DNA of 64,000 nucleotides from contig JBCFYV010003508.1 of assembly GCA_039000515.1 (NCBI GenBank), forward strand, positions 49,579,611-49,643,610. Reading direction: 5' to 3'. This document shows, piece after piece, positions 1 through 12,244 of this stretch. Positions within the stretch are counted from its first letter, which is position 1. Each line of letters starts with the position of its first letter. This DNA comes from Timema cristinae (Eukaryota; Arthropoda; Insecta; Phasmatodea; Timematidae). A program made the translations under genes and the position numbers. A model generated the notes under the pieces. The model was given only the letters and a program-made list of their open reading frames with translations, made no database searches and was not told the DNA's origin.

Positions 1-335
1 TTTACTATCAATTATTTTGTTATTGAAATTCATAAAAATTAAACTTGTTTTACGAAGCTGAATCTTGGAAAAAATTATGAAAATAAGAGGAGATAGAAAC
101 ATTAGAGAATAATAGAAAATAAAAAGAGTAGGCCCTAAATGTTAACATAAAAAAATAGAATTATATTCATATTAAATTTAGGGATTATCCTTTGAACCCT
201 CAAGGATATTCAAGATTTAAGAGTTCAAGAAAATTTCAAATTAGACTCAACACTTAAAAAAGTAAAAAAAAAAGTTTCCAAGATTTAAATTTGAATTGAA
301 ATTGGAGATTCAAATTTGTAAAATAGAAGGTTATA

Positions 336-470
336 TTTTAAGGAGGTGTACCCGCATTTGCGTGGAGGAAGAGTGGGAAACTATTTATGAAAAACTAACC
401 CTCAGTACAGCTGAGCAAGATTCGAACCTCAATCTCAACATCCCCTGTAGTCTAGTCTGTGCACAAAATG
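336..470 (-). mobile_element. SINE-B fragment
   Basis: This is a reverse-strand fragment with the family marks: GAGGTGTACCCGCATTTGCG, a purine-rich GTGGAGGAAGAGTGG block, and the reverse of the tRNA-like B box (AAGATTCGAACCTCAATCT). Both ends are eroded. Confidence 0.6.
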
Positions 471-604
471 TGGGCCTAGTTTAAATTGTAACTGAACACA
501 TAACAGTTTTACCAACATATTCTATTCTTGTTGTAATTTTATAAATTGAAGTAAAGTTTCAGAACAGAGAAGGAATCCAGACTACTTTTTTGTTTTGGTG
601 CGAC

Positions 605-703
605 CTATCGGAGACACAATGCTGACTGGAATATCTTCAACGTCTTCCAGTTCTGGAGTAGAGTCTTTGGTGCTGGGACTCAGGCTGTCTACCCAGGCAC
701 CTC
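605..703 (-). CDS. syd: syd exon 6 (probable, 3' boundary uncertain)
   Basis: After the acceptor CTAACAG, phase 1 reading gives [20 protein letters not shown], then [11 protein letters not shown], an acidic Ser/Thr-rich stretch typical of JIP3/4 linkers. The proposed donor is CGATAG/GTCGCA. A GTGTCT site slightly upstream in the transcript is an alternative. Confidence 0.45.
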
Positions 704-3700
704 CTGTTAGTGTCAGAACAGAAAGTGACAGCCTGTTATTGAGACCTATGGATCAGGGGTGTGGCTATGAACAGACTTTTCACTAATGTTGCTTTGTTAA
801 CTGAGTTGTGTGTCAGCAAATTAAATCACAAGATTTTATTTGAGAGTTTGTTTGAATATTAATAATCCTAAATATATTTATATGCGAGAAAAGTATAATC
901 ACACAAAACTTGAACAATACTATTGTGCCATTTGACAAGTATAAAGATACTTTTTTTAGCACCGTGCCCAGGTAGTAACTACCTGTTCAGGTTATACATA
1001 TATGTGATAGTTAAGCTAAATGAGTTAGGGATTAAGAAGGGTGAATTTAGAGGAAGTGTAACTATATTTGCACGAAGGGAGAGTAGAAAAAACAACCTTC
1101 AGTCCACCTAACCAGATACAAACTTCAATCTTCCTGTCATCGGCAATCTAGTTTACCGTGAGTAGCATCTTAGACCATGTGGCCACCGAGGCAGGTGATA
1201 TGTTGAATGTGTGTTTGTTACCGGTGAATTTTATATCTAAACTTACAAGGAATAACTACATATGTTCAGTAGTTGATGTATCTGAACCAACAAAGAGACA
1301 TATGCTCGAACCTTCCCATACACAAGTTTGCAATGAGGGGACCATAATGTTCCTGTGGTGATACTTCATTTGTACACAAATCTAAAGTGATTTCTCTGCA
1401 AAATGAGATTTGATAGTTTAACAAAGAATCTAAAAGGTCGAGGTAATCTTCAACAGCCGAGAGTCCATGGTTAGGGTTTGGGGAGTTTAGCGTAAGGTGC
1501 TATTACATGAATATGGGACTGAGATGGGGAAGTGACTAGACACAACGTGATGTGATATGACTAGCCCAGTCTACAACCAGTACACCCTCTTGTCAGACGT
1601 GCAATCATAAAGCACACTCACAGTATGTGCCGGTGTTTGTTTTTGGCTCCCTACACCAAATAAATAAGGAGATTATCACAGGTCCCGATAAACAGGATAG
1701 TCACAGACGACTAAATGGACACGGAGAGATTACGGTTAGTCACAGGAGCCAGACTAAATACAGGAGATTAGTCACAAGGACCAGAATAAACTGCTGATAA
1801 AATAAACCATTTTCCCCACTACAAGCGAATTACTCTAAGAACCTTTAAGGAAATTTTTAAAATAAATATAAATTAATGAACATTGGTTAAAGGATTATAT
1901 GTATTTAGACAGTTCTCAGTAATTACAATTCAATTATAAAAGTGGCAGCTATTAAACAAACCAGTTGACTTATGAAGAACTGGAAACCGATCAATTAACC
2001 GACAAGAACTGACAACTATGTATGTGACAAATATTATAGAGATATGAATATTTATAGCAGGGAAAATTTTATAATTCAAATTAAATTTAGATGACAGTCA
2101 GTGGCATATTATTTGCACCTTAGGTGGAAAATATTAAAGGCCAACGAATCAAGTGAGCACATCTTCCACTATATTCCTTCTTCTATTTTAATAAAAGGAA
2201 CAGTTTGCCTGTCATGAGCGTTGCGCAATATCTGTAGCACGCAGAGGTCATTTTAACATTTGGATTTGATTTTTTTAAATAAACAAAAAACTAGGTCGGA
2301 AGAAATTAAATTGAAAGATTTTTTTGTTATCTCTGTTTGAAGCAAAGGAAAGTGTTGCCCAGGATAACCATGCAATGGATTACATGATTACCCTGGGCAA
2401 TGCCAGTTACTTTTGCTAGTCTTTGATAAAATATAAAAATAAATATGCACCAACCAACTATATTGGTCGAATGGGCTAAGGCTCCACCCCACAATAGAAT
2501 TAAATGCTGCTGAATAGGGATCAAGGTTTGAATCCCGGTCGTGTGATCCTAAGTGGCATATCAATCTCCTTTATGCAAACGCATGGACAATTCCTCTAAA
2601 TTCCACCTTTCTTATCTCTAGTAAAGCATTAATGTAACTATGTGGATAGCCCGAACGGATAATCTAACTCTGTGCAAAAAATAGATTTGGACAAATAAAT
2701 TCCGCAAATATTATTGAATTATAATTTTCAATAACCCTAACAATGACAGTCTCTTTAGTTGTACCTTGAAATGTGTAGCTGTATTTATATTGTTTCATGA
2801 AAAATTAATACATTTTGTAAACATGAGTAAAGATATAAAAGGAAATGAATGATTGGTTTTTTTTTGTTATTAGTAAGCAAATGTTTTACAGGATTTCGGT
2901 GCAAGTGGTTAGTGAGGGGGTTCGACCCCCCCCCCCCCTGCCTTATGTAAATTGGGGATGCCCCAAGATCTACACATTAGAGAAAATAAAACGTGGGTAA
3001 AGAAAACATCGGATGATCAGAAATAATCTCTATATTCAATTAACGAATGTATTTATTTCAAAGAAGTGGACTATTTTTCATGGATGGAATGGAAGTGGGA
3101 TATCTTCACGCTCTGAAAATATTATTCTTTGGTCGGTAGGATTAACCCCTTACCTCCTTTTCAGGGCCAGCGTTTCTTCATAAGAATATTGTTTATAAAT
3201 ATTAATGATCATGTTAACAGATACCTATAAAAATCTTCCAAAAAAGCTTCTAGGTGTATGTAATGGTAAACTAAAATCCCCACCCATTCGCAATCCAGCG
3301 TATGCCACTGTCACCAATCACCTCGTGCAATGTTAACTACCACAAGCTCTCCCTTGTTACTAGTGAGAAGTTAAGGCGTGAGAACTAGAAGGCAGTGTTA
3401 GTTCCTACTTGTGACCGTGCCCCGGTGTTCCAGAGTCACGGCGTCTGTTAGCTGACCTTTCTCCGACGTCTCAATGTTTTTGGACGGCAACTCATTCCCG
3501 GTTTCTGTGCCCATGTGCATCCCCTAGAAAATATTAAATAATCACTATTTTTACACTCGGGATAAGAAAAACATTGAACAAAACAAATACATATGAATCC
3601 TCAAGGAGATTCGTTCGATAAATTATTGGATTCGTGATTCAAAAAATATTTTTTTTTTAATTTAAAAATAATTTTAAATATAAACACTTTAATTGGAATT

Positions 3701-6700
3701 TGATTTATAGCTCTAATACTGGTTATTAGCAGTTACAACTCAAAAATTAAGAAACCGACCCCAGACCACTAATTTAACACTTAAATGTATGTATTAGGTG
3801 TTATAATTAATGCTTTATAGTAAAGAAATATCCAACAGTTTTGCTCAGTCGATAGAATATCTGTCTACTGAGCTAAGGGTGCCAGGTTTGATTCCCAATG
3901 GCTGAAAATGTATCAATTGGTGAAATGTGAGTTTACCCTTTCATGGTGATAAATTAACGGCCAGGGAATGGATGTTGTGCCTGTCGTATTCTTAAGTTTA
4001 GGTTATAAGGCGTATGAAGCTACGACGAGCCCGGCTAGTGGAAAATATTTAGCGTGAATATATAACTAATCTAGGCCACAGGCAAAAAACAGTAATGGAT
4101 GTAAAGTAAATGAGTTAACATTTTGTTACTATATATATTTTCTTTCTTACTTACTCTATGGCATTAGGATCTCTAAAGTTCATTCCCACACTAGAAAAGT
4201 ACTCCTATCCCTATCCCGAGCTAGTTCTATCCAGTCCATCTCATATCTCGTGCATTATAGGATAACCACCTGTATGTTACCTGTAGTTCGTTGCGCAGAC
4301 TGGTGTTGGAGTGGTTGCTGTCCGGTGGGGACACTGGACCAGCGAAATCACCCGCACTGGTCATCGACCTCATGTTGGCCTCCAGGGATGTGAAGCCAAA
4401 AGACACAGGGCCAGAAGACCTAACACATAATAAATACTGTTCATGGTCAACTCTTACGTTGGGCTTATATTGCCTCTGTTAAATGAATATTATGTACTCT
4501 TTGAGAACCATATTGCCTTCTTCATATGCGAGATCAAGCTCTCGAATTACTGTCAGTTGCGATAGAATGAAACCTAGGCCAGCGGATCGGGTGGTGAGAT
4601 TCATTTCTCCAAGAGGCGGCCATTACCTCTTGTAATGGGGGACATCATTGACACAGTCATATCCCAGTTTGTTTGGACATCATATATCCCGGTACATCTG
4701 TACATCTGTGTGAGCCTCATGTTAACACGACATTGGTCCAGAATGTTGTAGCTCTCCAATGCTCTTTCTGTTAGTTCAAACCATGTTCACGTAAGAGTAT
4801 ATTACTAGAGAAGACAAGTCTCAGATGTGGCTCTTGTCACAGTCTCTAGTCACAGTCTCTTGTCACAGTCTCTTGTCACAGTCTCTGGTCACAGTCTCTT
4901 GTCACAGTCTCTAGTCACAGTCTCTAGTCACAGTCTCTAGTCACAGTCTCTTGTCACAGTCTCTAGTCACAGTCTCTAGTCACAGTCTCTAGTCACAGTC
5001 TCTTGTCACAGTCTCTAGTCACAGTTTAGCCCGTCTCTAGTCACAGTCCTAGTCACGTCCTCTAGTCACAGTCTCTTGTCACAGGATAACAGATGAAAAT
5101 AACAGAGTTGCCTATTTTTGCACACCAGTGGCACAAATTTTGATCACATTACATTTATTAGTCTTTTTTAGCGCAGAGTCTTACCACCCATTTGGGTGAT
5201 ACGCTTATGTACTAATTAGGATATTATTTTAGGGATTAAGAAGGTTTTATTTAGAGGAAGTGTACCAGCATTTCCATGTAAAGAGAGTGGAAACCCCTTC
5301 AGTACACCCGACCAAGATGTGAACCTCAGCCTCTGAGTTGTTGGCAGTCTAGTCTACTGCGAGAGTTAGACCACACGGCCACTGGAGTGGGTCTATTAGT
5401 TTTGTAGTTACCTGCTCATCTGCGGTATGTTCATGGAGGGTATACGCCGGGAAGCCCCCTCCAGATGCTCCGCGCTACCCATGAGGATCTTAGTACGCTC
5501 CATATAGTCCATGTGAGTCTTAAACAGCTCAGTGTAGCGCTCGTGCAACTTTGCGTACTCGCGCTTCTGATCCTGTTCTTTCTCCTCCAATCGGTAAACT
5601 GAATAGAAAACATCTCGATTGTACTGCATTGCACGGAATAACTTTAGTATCTGTACATTTGGGATGAACTACAAAATTGCCACAAGTCTTTACCAGAACA
5701 CCAAGTATATGAACACACCCACCATCTCCCAGATTAGCTGTTACTAGTGCTGGAGCAGAGTGAACAAATGGAAAAGTAAAAAATAATTTCCTAGATAAAG
5801 AACAAACATCAACATACGATATACACGATAGAGATCGAAACACGAGAGGTTTATAATTTGATTCTAGAGTACATACTTCGATCCGGGCCCTCAACAATCT
5901 CTATCCCTTTCTTTACCTTCTTTCCTTTTATTCCCCCTTCCCCTCATAACAAATACCTGAACCCTTGTGTTTTTTTTGTTTACTATTACAGACATACTTG
6001 ATAACCATTTGTACTCCAAATGCATGAATATTGGTTATCAGTTATTTAGTGTTAAAAAGAGTTTTTGTCCATTCGTAAGAACCAATAATTAAAAAAAAAG
6101 TATTATCAATATTTACACTTAATTACTGAGCTCGCTCTTTTGTCATGATAATCAAACAATAAAATAATAAATGTCTGACACTTAAAAAAAACACGTAGCT
6201 TTCTACAAAAGTTAACTCACACTGAGACTAGTTATAATGAATTGAATCCAAAAACCAATGGCTTGTGAATGTTATATTGGGGAACACAAATACATACTCA
6301 AGGAGTTGAAAAACTCTAAGGTGTCCGCCCGCAATCAAAAGTTATTTTTCTTATGGCTGAACTTACTACATGTCTTGACACAAACACAGTAAAACCTATA
6401 TAAGTAGAACGAAAGCACATTACCATGATCGGAGGAATTTTTTCCCTTCAGCTCCAACATTCGAACAATAGATTCAAGACTTTCAATTTTGCCAATAAGG
6501 TCTTTCCTCTCATCTTCAGCCGCATCCTCCAACTCGAGCAATTTCTGGTGGAGGAGAAACAACATTTTGAGAACATATTAAGATTTGTAGTTAAAATAAA
6601 CATGTTATGGTGTGTTTGTGAATAAAACAATAGTAAGTGGGGCACAGTTTGGAGTGGAGGACATAGTTTGGAGTGGAGAGACACAGTTTGGAGTGGAGAG

Positions 6701-9700
6701 ACACAGTTTGGAGTGGAGAGACACAGTTTGGAGTGGAGAGACACAGTTTGGAATGGAGAGACACAGTTTGGAGTGGAGAAACACAGTTTGGAGTGGAGAA
6801 ACATAGTTTGGAGTGGAGAGACATAGTTTGGAGTGGAGAGACATAGTTTGGAGTGGAGAGACACAGTTTGGAGTGGAGAGACACAGTTTGGAGTGGAGAG
6901 ACACAGTTTGGAATGGAGAGACACAGTTTGGAGTGGAGAAACACAGTTTGGAGTGGAGAAACATAGTTTGGAGTGGAGAGACACAGTTTGGAGTGGAGAT
7001 AGACACAGTTTGGAGTGGAGAGACACAGTTTGGAGTGGAGAGACACAGTTTGGAGTGGAGAAACATAGTTTGGAGTGGAGAGACACAGTTTGGAGTGGAG
7101 AGAGACACAGTTTGGAGTGGAGAGAGACACAGTTTGGAGTGGAGAGAGACAGTTTGGAGTGGAGAGTCACAGTATGGAGTGGAGAGAGACAGTTTGGAGT
7201 GGGGGGCACAGTTTGGAGTGGAGAGACACAGTTTGGAGTGGAGATACACAGTTTGGAGTGGAGATACACAGTTTGGAGTGGAGGGCACAGTTTGGAGTGG
7301 AGAGACACAGTTTGGAGTGGAGAGACACAGTTTGGAGTGGAGAGACACAGTTTGGAGTGGGGGGCACAGTTTGCAGTGGAGAGACACAGTTTGGAGTGGA
7401 GAAACACAGTTTGGAGTGGGGGGCACAGTTTGGAGTGGAGAGAGACAGTTTGGAGTGGAGAGTCACAGTATGGAGTGGAGAGTCACAGTATGGAGTGGGG
7501 GGCACAGTTTGGAGTGGAGAGACACAGTTTGGAGTGGAGAAACACAGTTTGGAGTGGAGATACACAGTTTGGAGTGGAGATACACAGTTAGGAATGGAGA
7601 GACACAGTTTGGAGTGGGGGGCACAGTTTGGAGTGGAGAGACACAGTTTGGAGTGGAGAGACACAGTTTGGAGTGGAGAAACACAGTTTGGAGTGGGGGG
7701 CACAGTTTGGAGTGGAGAGAGACAGTTTGGAGTGGAGAGACACAGTTTGGAGTGGAGAGACACAGTTTGGAGTGGAGAAACACAGTTTGGAGTGGAGAGA
7801 GACAGTTTGGAGTGGAGAGAGACAGTTTGGAGTGGAGAAACACAGTTTGGAGTGGAGAGAGACAGTTTGGAGTGGAGAAACACAGTTTGGAGTGGAGAGA
7901 GACAGTTTGGAGTGGGGGGCACAGTTTGGAGTGGAGAGAGACAGTTTGGAGTGGAGAAACACAGTTTGGAGTGGAGATACACAGTTTGGAATGGAGAGAC
8001 ACAGTTTGTAATGGAGAGACACAGTTTGTAATGGAGAGACACAGTTTGTAATGGAGAGACACAGTTTGGAGTGGGGGGCACAGTTTGGAGTGGAGAAACA
8101 CAGTTTGGAGTGGAGATAGACCGCTTGGAGTTGGGGGCACAGTTTGGAGTGGAGGGCACAGTTAGCAGTGGAGAAACACAGTTTGGAATGGAGAGACACA
8201 GTTTGGAGTGGAGAGACACAGTTTGGAGTGGGGGGCACAGTTTGGAGTGGAGGGCACAGTTTGGAGTGGGGAGCACAGTTTGGAGTGGAGAGAGACAGTT
8301 TGGAGTGGAGAAACACAGTTTGGAGTGGGGGGCACAGTTTGGAGTGGAGAGAGACAGTTTGGAGTGGAGAGTCACAGTATGGAGTGGAGAGTCACAGTAT
8401 GGAGTGGGGGGCACAGTTTGGAGTGGAGAGACACAGTTTGGAGTGGAGAAACACAGTTTGGAGTGGAGATACACAGTTTGGAGTGGAGATACACAGTTAG
8501 GAATGGAGAGACACAGTTTGGAGTGGGGGCACAGTTTGGAGTGGAGAGACACAGTTTGGAGTGGAGAGACACAGTTTGGAGTGGAGAAACACAGTTTGAG
8601 TGGGGGGCACAGTTTGGAGTGGAGAGAGACAGTTTGGAGTGGAGAGACACAGTTTGGAGTGGAGAGACACAGTTTGGAGTGGAGGGCACAGTTTGGAGTG
8701 GAGAGACACAGTTTGGAGTGGAGAAACACAGTTTGGAGTGGAGATACACAGTTTGGAGTGGAGATACACAGTTAGGAATGGAGAGACACAGTTTGGAGTG
8801 GGGGGCACAGTTTGGAGTGGAGAGACACAGTTTGGAGTGGAGAGACACAGTTTGGAGTGGAGAAACACAGTTTGGAGTGGGGGGCACAGTTTGGAGTGGA
8901 GAGAGACAGTTTGGAGTGGAGAGACACAGTTTGGAGTGGAGAGACACAGTTTGGAGTGGAGAAACACAGTTTGGAGTGGAGAGAGACAGTTTGGAGTGGA
9001 GAGAGACAGTTTGGAGTGGAGAAACACAGTTTGGAGTGGAGAGAGACAGTTTGGAGTGGAGAAACACAGTTTGGAGTGGAGAGAGACAGTTTGGAGTGGG
9101 GGCACAGTTTGGAGTGGAGAGAACAGTTTGGAGTGGAGAAACACAGTTTGGAGTGGAGATACACAGTTTGGAATGGAGAGACACAGTTTGTAATGGAGAG
9201 ACACAGTTTGTAATGGAGAGACACAGTTTGGAGTGGGGGGCACAGTTTGGAGTGGAGAAACACAGTTTGGAGTGGAGATAGACCGCTTGGAGTTGGGGGC
9301 ACAGTTTGGAGTGGAGGGCACAGTTTAGCAGTGGAGAAACACAGTTTGGAATGGAGAGACACAGTTTGGAGTGGAGAAGACACAGTTTGGAGTGGGGGGC
9401 ACAGTTTGGAGTGGAGGGCACAGTTTGGAGTGGGGAGCACAGTTTGGAGTGGAGAGAGACAGTTTGGAGTGGAGAAACACAGTTTGGAGTGGGGGGCACA
9501 GTTTGGAGTGGAGAGAGACAGTTTGGAGTGGAGAGTCACAGTATGGAGTGGAGAGTCACAGTATGGAGTGGGGGGCACAGTTTGGAGTGGAGAGACACAG
9601 TTTGGAGTGGAGAAACACAGTTTGGAGTGGAGATACACAGTTTGGAGTGGAGATACACAGTTAGGAATGGAGAGACACAGTTTGGAGTGGGGGGCACAGT

Positions 9701-11973
9701 TTGGAGTGGAGAGACACAGTTTGGAGTGGAGAGACACAGTTTGGAGTGGAGAAACACAGTTTGGAGTGGGGGGCACAGTTTGGAGTGGAGAGAGACAGTT
9801 TGGAGTGGAGAGACACAGTTTGGAGTGGAGAGACACAGTTTGGAGTGGAGAAAACACAGTTTGGAGTGGAGAGAGACAGTTTGGAGTGGAGAGAGACAGT
9901 TTGGAGTGGAGAAACACAGTTTGGAGTGGAGAGAGACAGTTTGGAGTGGAGAAACACAGTTTGGAGTGGAGAGAGACAGTTTGGAGTGGGGGCACAGTTT
10001 GGAGTGGAGAGAGACAGTTTGGAGTGGAGAAACACAGTTTGGAGGGAGATACACAGTTTGGAATGGAGAGACACAGTTTGTAATGGAGAGACACAGTTTG
10101 TAATGGAGAGACACAGTTTGTAATGGAGAGACACAGTTTGTAATGGAGAGACACAGTTTGGAGTGGGGGGCACAGTTTGGAGTGGAGAGAAACACAGTTT
10201 GGAGTGGAGATAGACCGCTTGGAGTTGGGGGCACAGTTTGGAGTGGAGGGCACAGTTAGCAGTGGAGAAACACAGTTTGGAATGGAGAGACACAGTTTGG
10301 AGTGGAGAGACACAGTTTGGAGTGGGGGGCACAGTTTGGAGTGGAGGGCACAGTTTGGAGTGGGGAGCACAGTTTGGAGTGGAGAGAGACCGCTTGGAGG
10401 TGGGGGCACAGTTTGTAGTGGAGGGCACAGTTTGGAGTGGAGAAACACAGTTTGGAGTGGAGAGACACAGTTTGGAGTGGAGAGAGTTAGTTTGGAGTGG
10501 GGGCACAGTTTGGAGTGGAGAGAGACCGCTTGGAGTTGGGGGCACAGTTTGGAGTGGAGAGGCACAGTTTGGAGTGGAGAAACACAGTTTGGAGTGGAGA
10601 AACACAGTTTGGAGTGGAGACACACAGTTTGGAGTGGGGGGCACAGTTTGGAGTGGAGGGCACAGTTTGGAGTGGAGGGCACAGTTTGGAGTGGGGGGCA
10701 CAGTTTGGAGTGGAGAGAGACCGCTTGGAGTGGAGAAACACAGTTTGGAGTGGAGAGACACAGTTTGGAGTGGAGAGGCACAGTTTGGAGTGGGGGGCAC
10801 AGTTTGGAGTGGAGGGCACAGTTTGGAGTGGAGGGCACAGTTTGGAGTGGAGAAACACAGTTTGGAGTGGAGACACACAGTTTGGAGTGGAGGGCACAGT
10901 TTGGAGTGGAGGGCACAGTTTGGAGTGGAGGGCACAGTTTGGAGTGGAGGGCACAGTTTGGAGTGGAGGGCACAGTTTGGAGTGGGGGGCACAGTTTGGA
11001 GTGGAGAGAGACCGCTTGGAGTGGGGGCACAGTTTGAAGTGGAGAGAGACCGCTTGGAGTGGGGGGCACAGTTTGGAGTGGAGAGGCACAGTTTGGAGTG
11101 GAGAAACACAGTTTGGAGTGGAGAGAGACCGCTTGGAGTTGGGGGCACAGTTTGGAGTGGAGAAACACAGTTTGGAGTGGGGGGCACAGTTTGGAGTGGT
11201 ATCGTCCCTGAATTATTTTTTGTGCAGACGAAAAGTCTCAATTGCCTTATTCGTGTTGTGTTTTTTTTCTTTTTTTGAGTTAAGGTAGACGTTTAATCCA
11301 GTTTGGAGGTTGACAGGCTTACGGAAATACTGAAGAATGTGGCCAAGGCCTTGAAATAGCTTGGTCGAGATATTTTCTAAATTTCTATTCAAGGCCTAAA
11401 TAGCGAACTAATATTTTAGCGTATTTCATTTTTATGTATCAAATGACGTTAATAGCGTTGTCTGGTAGAGTTATTTTATGGAAATATGTTTGTTAAAAAG
11501 AAATTGTATTAGACTAGACCTGGTGAATGTGCTCTTTAAACAAAACCCTTTTTCAAAAAGGTGTAGGCGTTCTAGGCCCCAAAAAGTTATATGAATCTAT
11601 CTTAGGATACGATTTCTGCATGTAGAGTTTAAGGGCGACATTTTCCTAAAATAAAATTAAAATAGATTACCTGTTCAACTGTTTTACGAAGCTGTTTTTC
11701 TCGTTCATACTGTGTTACCAGCTGTTCATTGTCTTCTCTCAACAATTCCAATTCCACTTCATGTTCTTGATTTTCTGTATATGATAAATCCAAACACTCA
11801 AGCACATTCACAACAAGTGGCATTAAGTCTTTCACTACGTCCTCGTCATATTTACCAATCATTTTCTCAAATTCTTGATAAATACTGCCAGCCAAAGACT
11901 GGACTTTTTCTGACATAACAACATGGGAATCTTCATGAGTCCCATACACAGTTTCTTGTTCCATTTCCATCAT
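605..11973 (-). CDS. syd: JIP3/JIP4-family scaffold (sunday driver), 5' part, spliced, runs off left edge
   Basis: This gene encodes the N-terminal part of a JNK-interacting protein 3/4 family scaffold, which links kinesin-1 and dynein to vesicles and organises JNK signalling in axons. Six minus-strand exons can be joined with consistent phases: 11973-11671, 6544-6424, 5598-5412, 4419-4281, 3523-3409 and 703-605. The first three encode the RH1 domain and coiled coil; [16 protein letters not shown] and [19 protein letters not shown] are near-identical to the family as I know it. The next exon has GPVSFGF followed by Ser/Pro-rich linker. The leucine zipper, RH2 and beta-propeller regions are not in the window and should lie beyond base 1. 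The start is chosen because MME, then MSEKV, matches the usual family N-terminus. The gene is head-to-head with mle, with about 4.5 kb between the two ATGs. Exons 1-4 are secure; exons 5 and 6 rest mainly on phase and open frame. Confidence 0.88.
956..1196 (-). mobile_element. SINE-B copy, reverse strand
   Basis: The copy starts with the reversed 3' tail (AGCACCGTGCCCAGGTAGTA, then GTTATACATATATG). It continues through TTAGGGATTAAGAAGGGTG and ends in the tRNA-like head (CCATGTGGCCACCGAGGC). It is a diverged but near full-length member of the family whose best copy is at 13575-13817. Confidence 0.65.
1673..1800. repeat. Short degenerate tandem repeat
   Basis: About four diverged units of roughly 30 bp share GATTAGTCACAGG and CAGACTAAA. 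They lie in the syd intron between exons 5 and 6. I see no function. Confidence 0.4.
2450..2690 (+). mobile_element. SINE-B copy, diverged
   Basis: A tRNA-like B box (GGTTTGAATCCCGGTCG) is followed by the family body (ATGCAAACGCATGGACAATT, CCTCTAAATTCCACCTTTC) and tail (AGCCCGAACGGATAATC). It is a plus-strand, strongly diverged copy inside a syd intron. Confidence 0.6.
3409..3523 (-). CDS. syd: syd exon 5 (probable)
   Basis: After the acceptor TTTCTAG the frame is open from phase 0 and encodes [15 protein letters not shown], then [19 protein letters not shown]. The donor CACAA/GTAGGA gives exit phase 1, which fits the next exon. An alternative donor at ACG/GTCACA is also possible. Support comes from composition, phase and position, not from strong similarity. 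Confidence 0.55.
3836..4112 (+). mobile_element. SINE-C copy
   Basis: The tRNA-like head (TTTTGCTCAGTCGATAGAAT, then GGTTTGATTCCCAATGG) is followed by a body with GGTGAAATGTGAGTTTACC, TTAACGGCCAGGGAATGGAT and a GGCGTATGAAGCTACGAC block. Related copies lie at about 40220 and 62145, with a 3' fragment at 19020. Confidence 0.65.
4281..4419 (-). CDS. syd: syd exon 4 (Ser/Pro-rich linker)
   Basis: The acceptor is TGTTAG and the donor is CTACAG/GTAACA. It enters in phase 2 and leaves in phase 0, consistent with exon 3. It encodes [19 protein letters not shown], then [17 protein letters not shown], a linker of the kind that follows the first coiled coil of JIP3/4. Confidence 0.8.
4550..4655. mobile_element. 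Foldback MITE-D fragment
   Basis: The segment contains GATAGAATGAAACCTAGGCC and AGAGGCGGCCATTACCTCT, the internal marks of the foldback family best seen at 41340-41695. Both ends are lost. Confidence 0.5.
4828..5085. repeat. 13 bp minisatellite in syd intron 3
   Basis: About 19 copies of CACAGTCTCTAGT alternate with the variant CACAGTCTCTTGT. They lie about 330 bp downstream, in transcript order, of the exon 3 donor. No coding potential is suggested. Confidence 0.9.
5168..5392 (-). mobile_element. SINE-B copy next to syd exon 3
   Basis: The reversed 3' tail (GTCTTACCACCCATTTGGGT) leads into TTAGGGATTAAGAAGGTTTT, GAGGAAGTGTACCAGCATTT and the reversed tRNA-like head ending near GACCACACGGCCACTGG. 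It ends only about 20 bp from the exon 3 donor. Confidence 0.7.
5412..5598 (-). CDS. syd: syd exon 3 (coiled coil)
   Basis: The acceptor is TATTCAG and the donor is AGCAG/GTAACT, entering in phase 1 and leaving in phase 2. It encodes [20 protein letters not shown] and then [10 protein letters not shown], matching the family pattern of LEERE, EYNALHQRHTE and VEHIER. Confidence 0.9.
6424..6544 (-). CDS. syd: syd exon 2 (coiled coil)
   Basis: The acceptor is a pyrimidine tract ending CCACCAG and the donor is CATG/GTAATG, with exit phase 1. It encodes [18 protein letters not shown] and MLELKGKN, aligning with the JIP3 segment that ends in LELKAKN. It lies immediately on the low-coordinate side of the 20 bp minisatellite. 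Confidence 0.9.
6637..11199. repeat. 4.5 kb minisatellite of ~20 bp units in syd intron 1
   Basis: Roughly 225 head-to-tail copies of a 20 bp unit, consensus ACAGTTTGGAGTGGAGAGAC, with common variants (GAAACACAG, GGGGGGCACAG, GAGATACACAG, GAGAGAGACAG). The plus strand is purine- and G-rich. Variant order repeats on a larger scale: the cluster around the ACAGTATGG variant at about 8375 recurs near 9535, and the GACCGCTTGGAGTT variant near 8120, 9280 and 10210. This indicates higher-order blocks of roughly 0.9-1.2 kb. Most units lack stops, so every frame stays open for hundreds of codons on both strands; those reading frames are artefacts, not genes. Confidence 0.97.
11671..11973 (-). CDS. syd: syd exon 1 (RH1 domain)
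   Basis: This exon has 101 codons from ATG at 11973 to a CAG/GTAATC donor, phase 0. It encodes a short acidic leader and then the RH1 helices ([45 protein letters not shown]). RH1 is the kinesin/Rab-effector binding region of JIP3/4. It is the best-conserved part of the gene here. Confidence 0.92.
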
Positions 11974-12244
11974 CTTGAGTTAGAGATAATAATCACGCAA
12001 TTGAACAAATTAAGTGTCAAAATATTTAACTGGGCATTGAGATAGGTGAGCCCTTCTTTAATTTACTTTAATTTTAGCCTACATTTAACATTTATCATAT
12101 CTGACATTTTCTACAACCACCTACACAATTGAGTCATAGATCGATTCTCGACTAATTCATCAGCATGAACGATATATCGTAGTTTTCATGTTTTTCTCTC
12201 AGAGTACAGATCATATATATCCTTTATCTATGGTACAGTTCTAT

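Noticed and set aside
5529..5897. 122-codon minus ORF overlapping syd exon 3
   Set aside because: It reads the exon in a different frame from the JIP3-matching one and runs into intron sequence.
8772..11168. ORF of 798 codons on the minus strand
   Set aside because: It is entirely made of the 20 bp satellite, and the same peptide cycle appears in all frames. There are no splice sites or composition supporting a gene.
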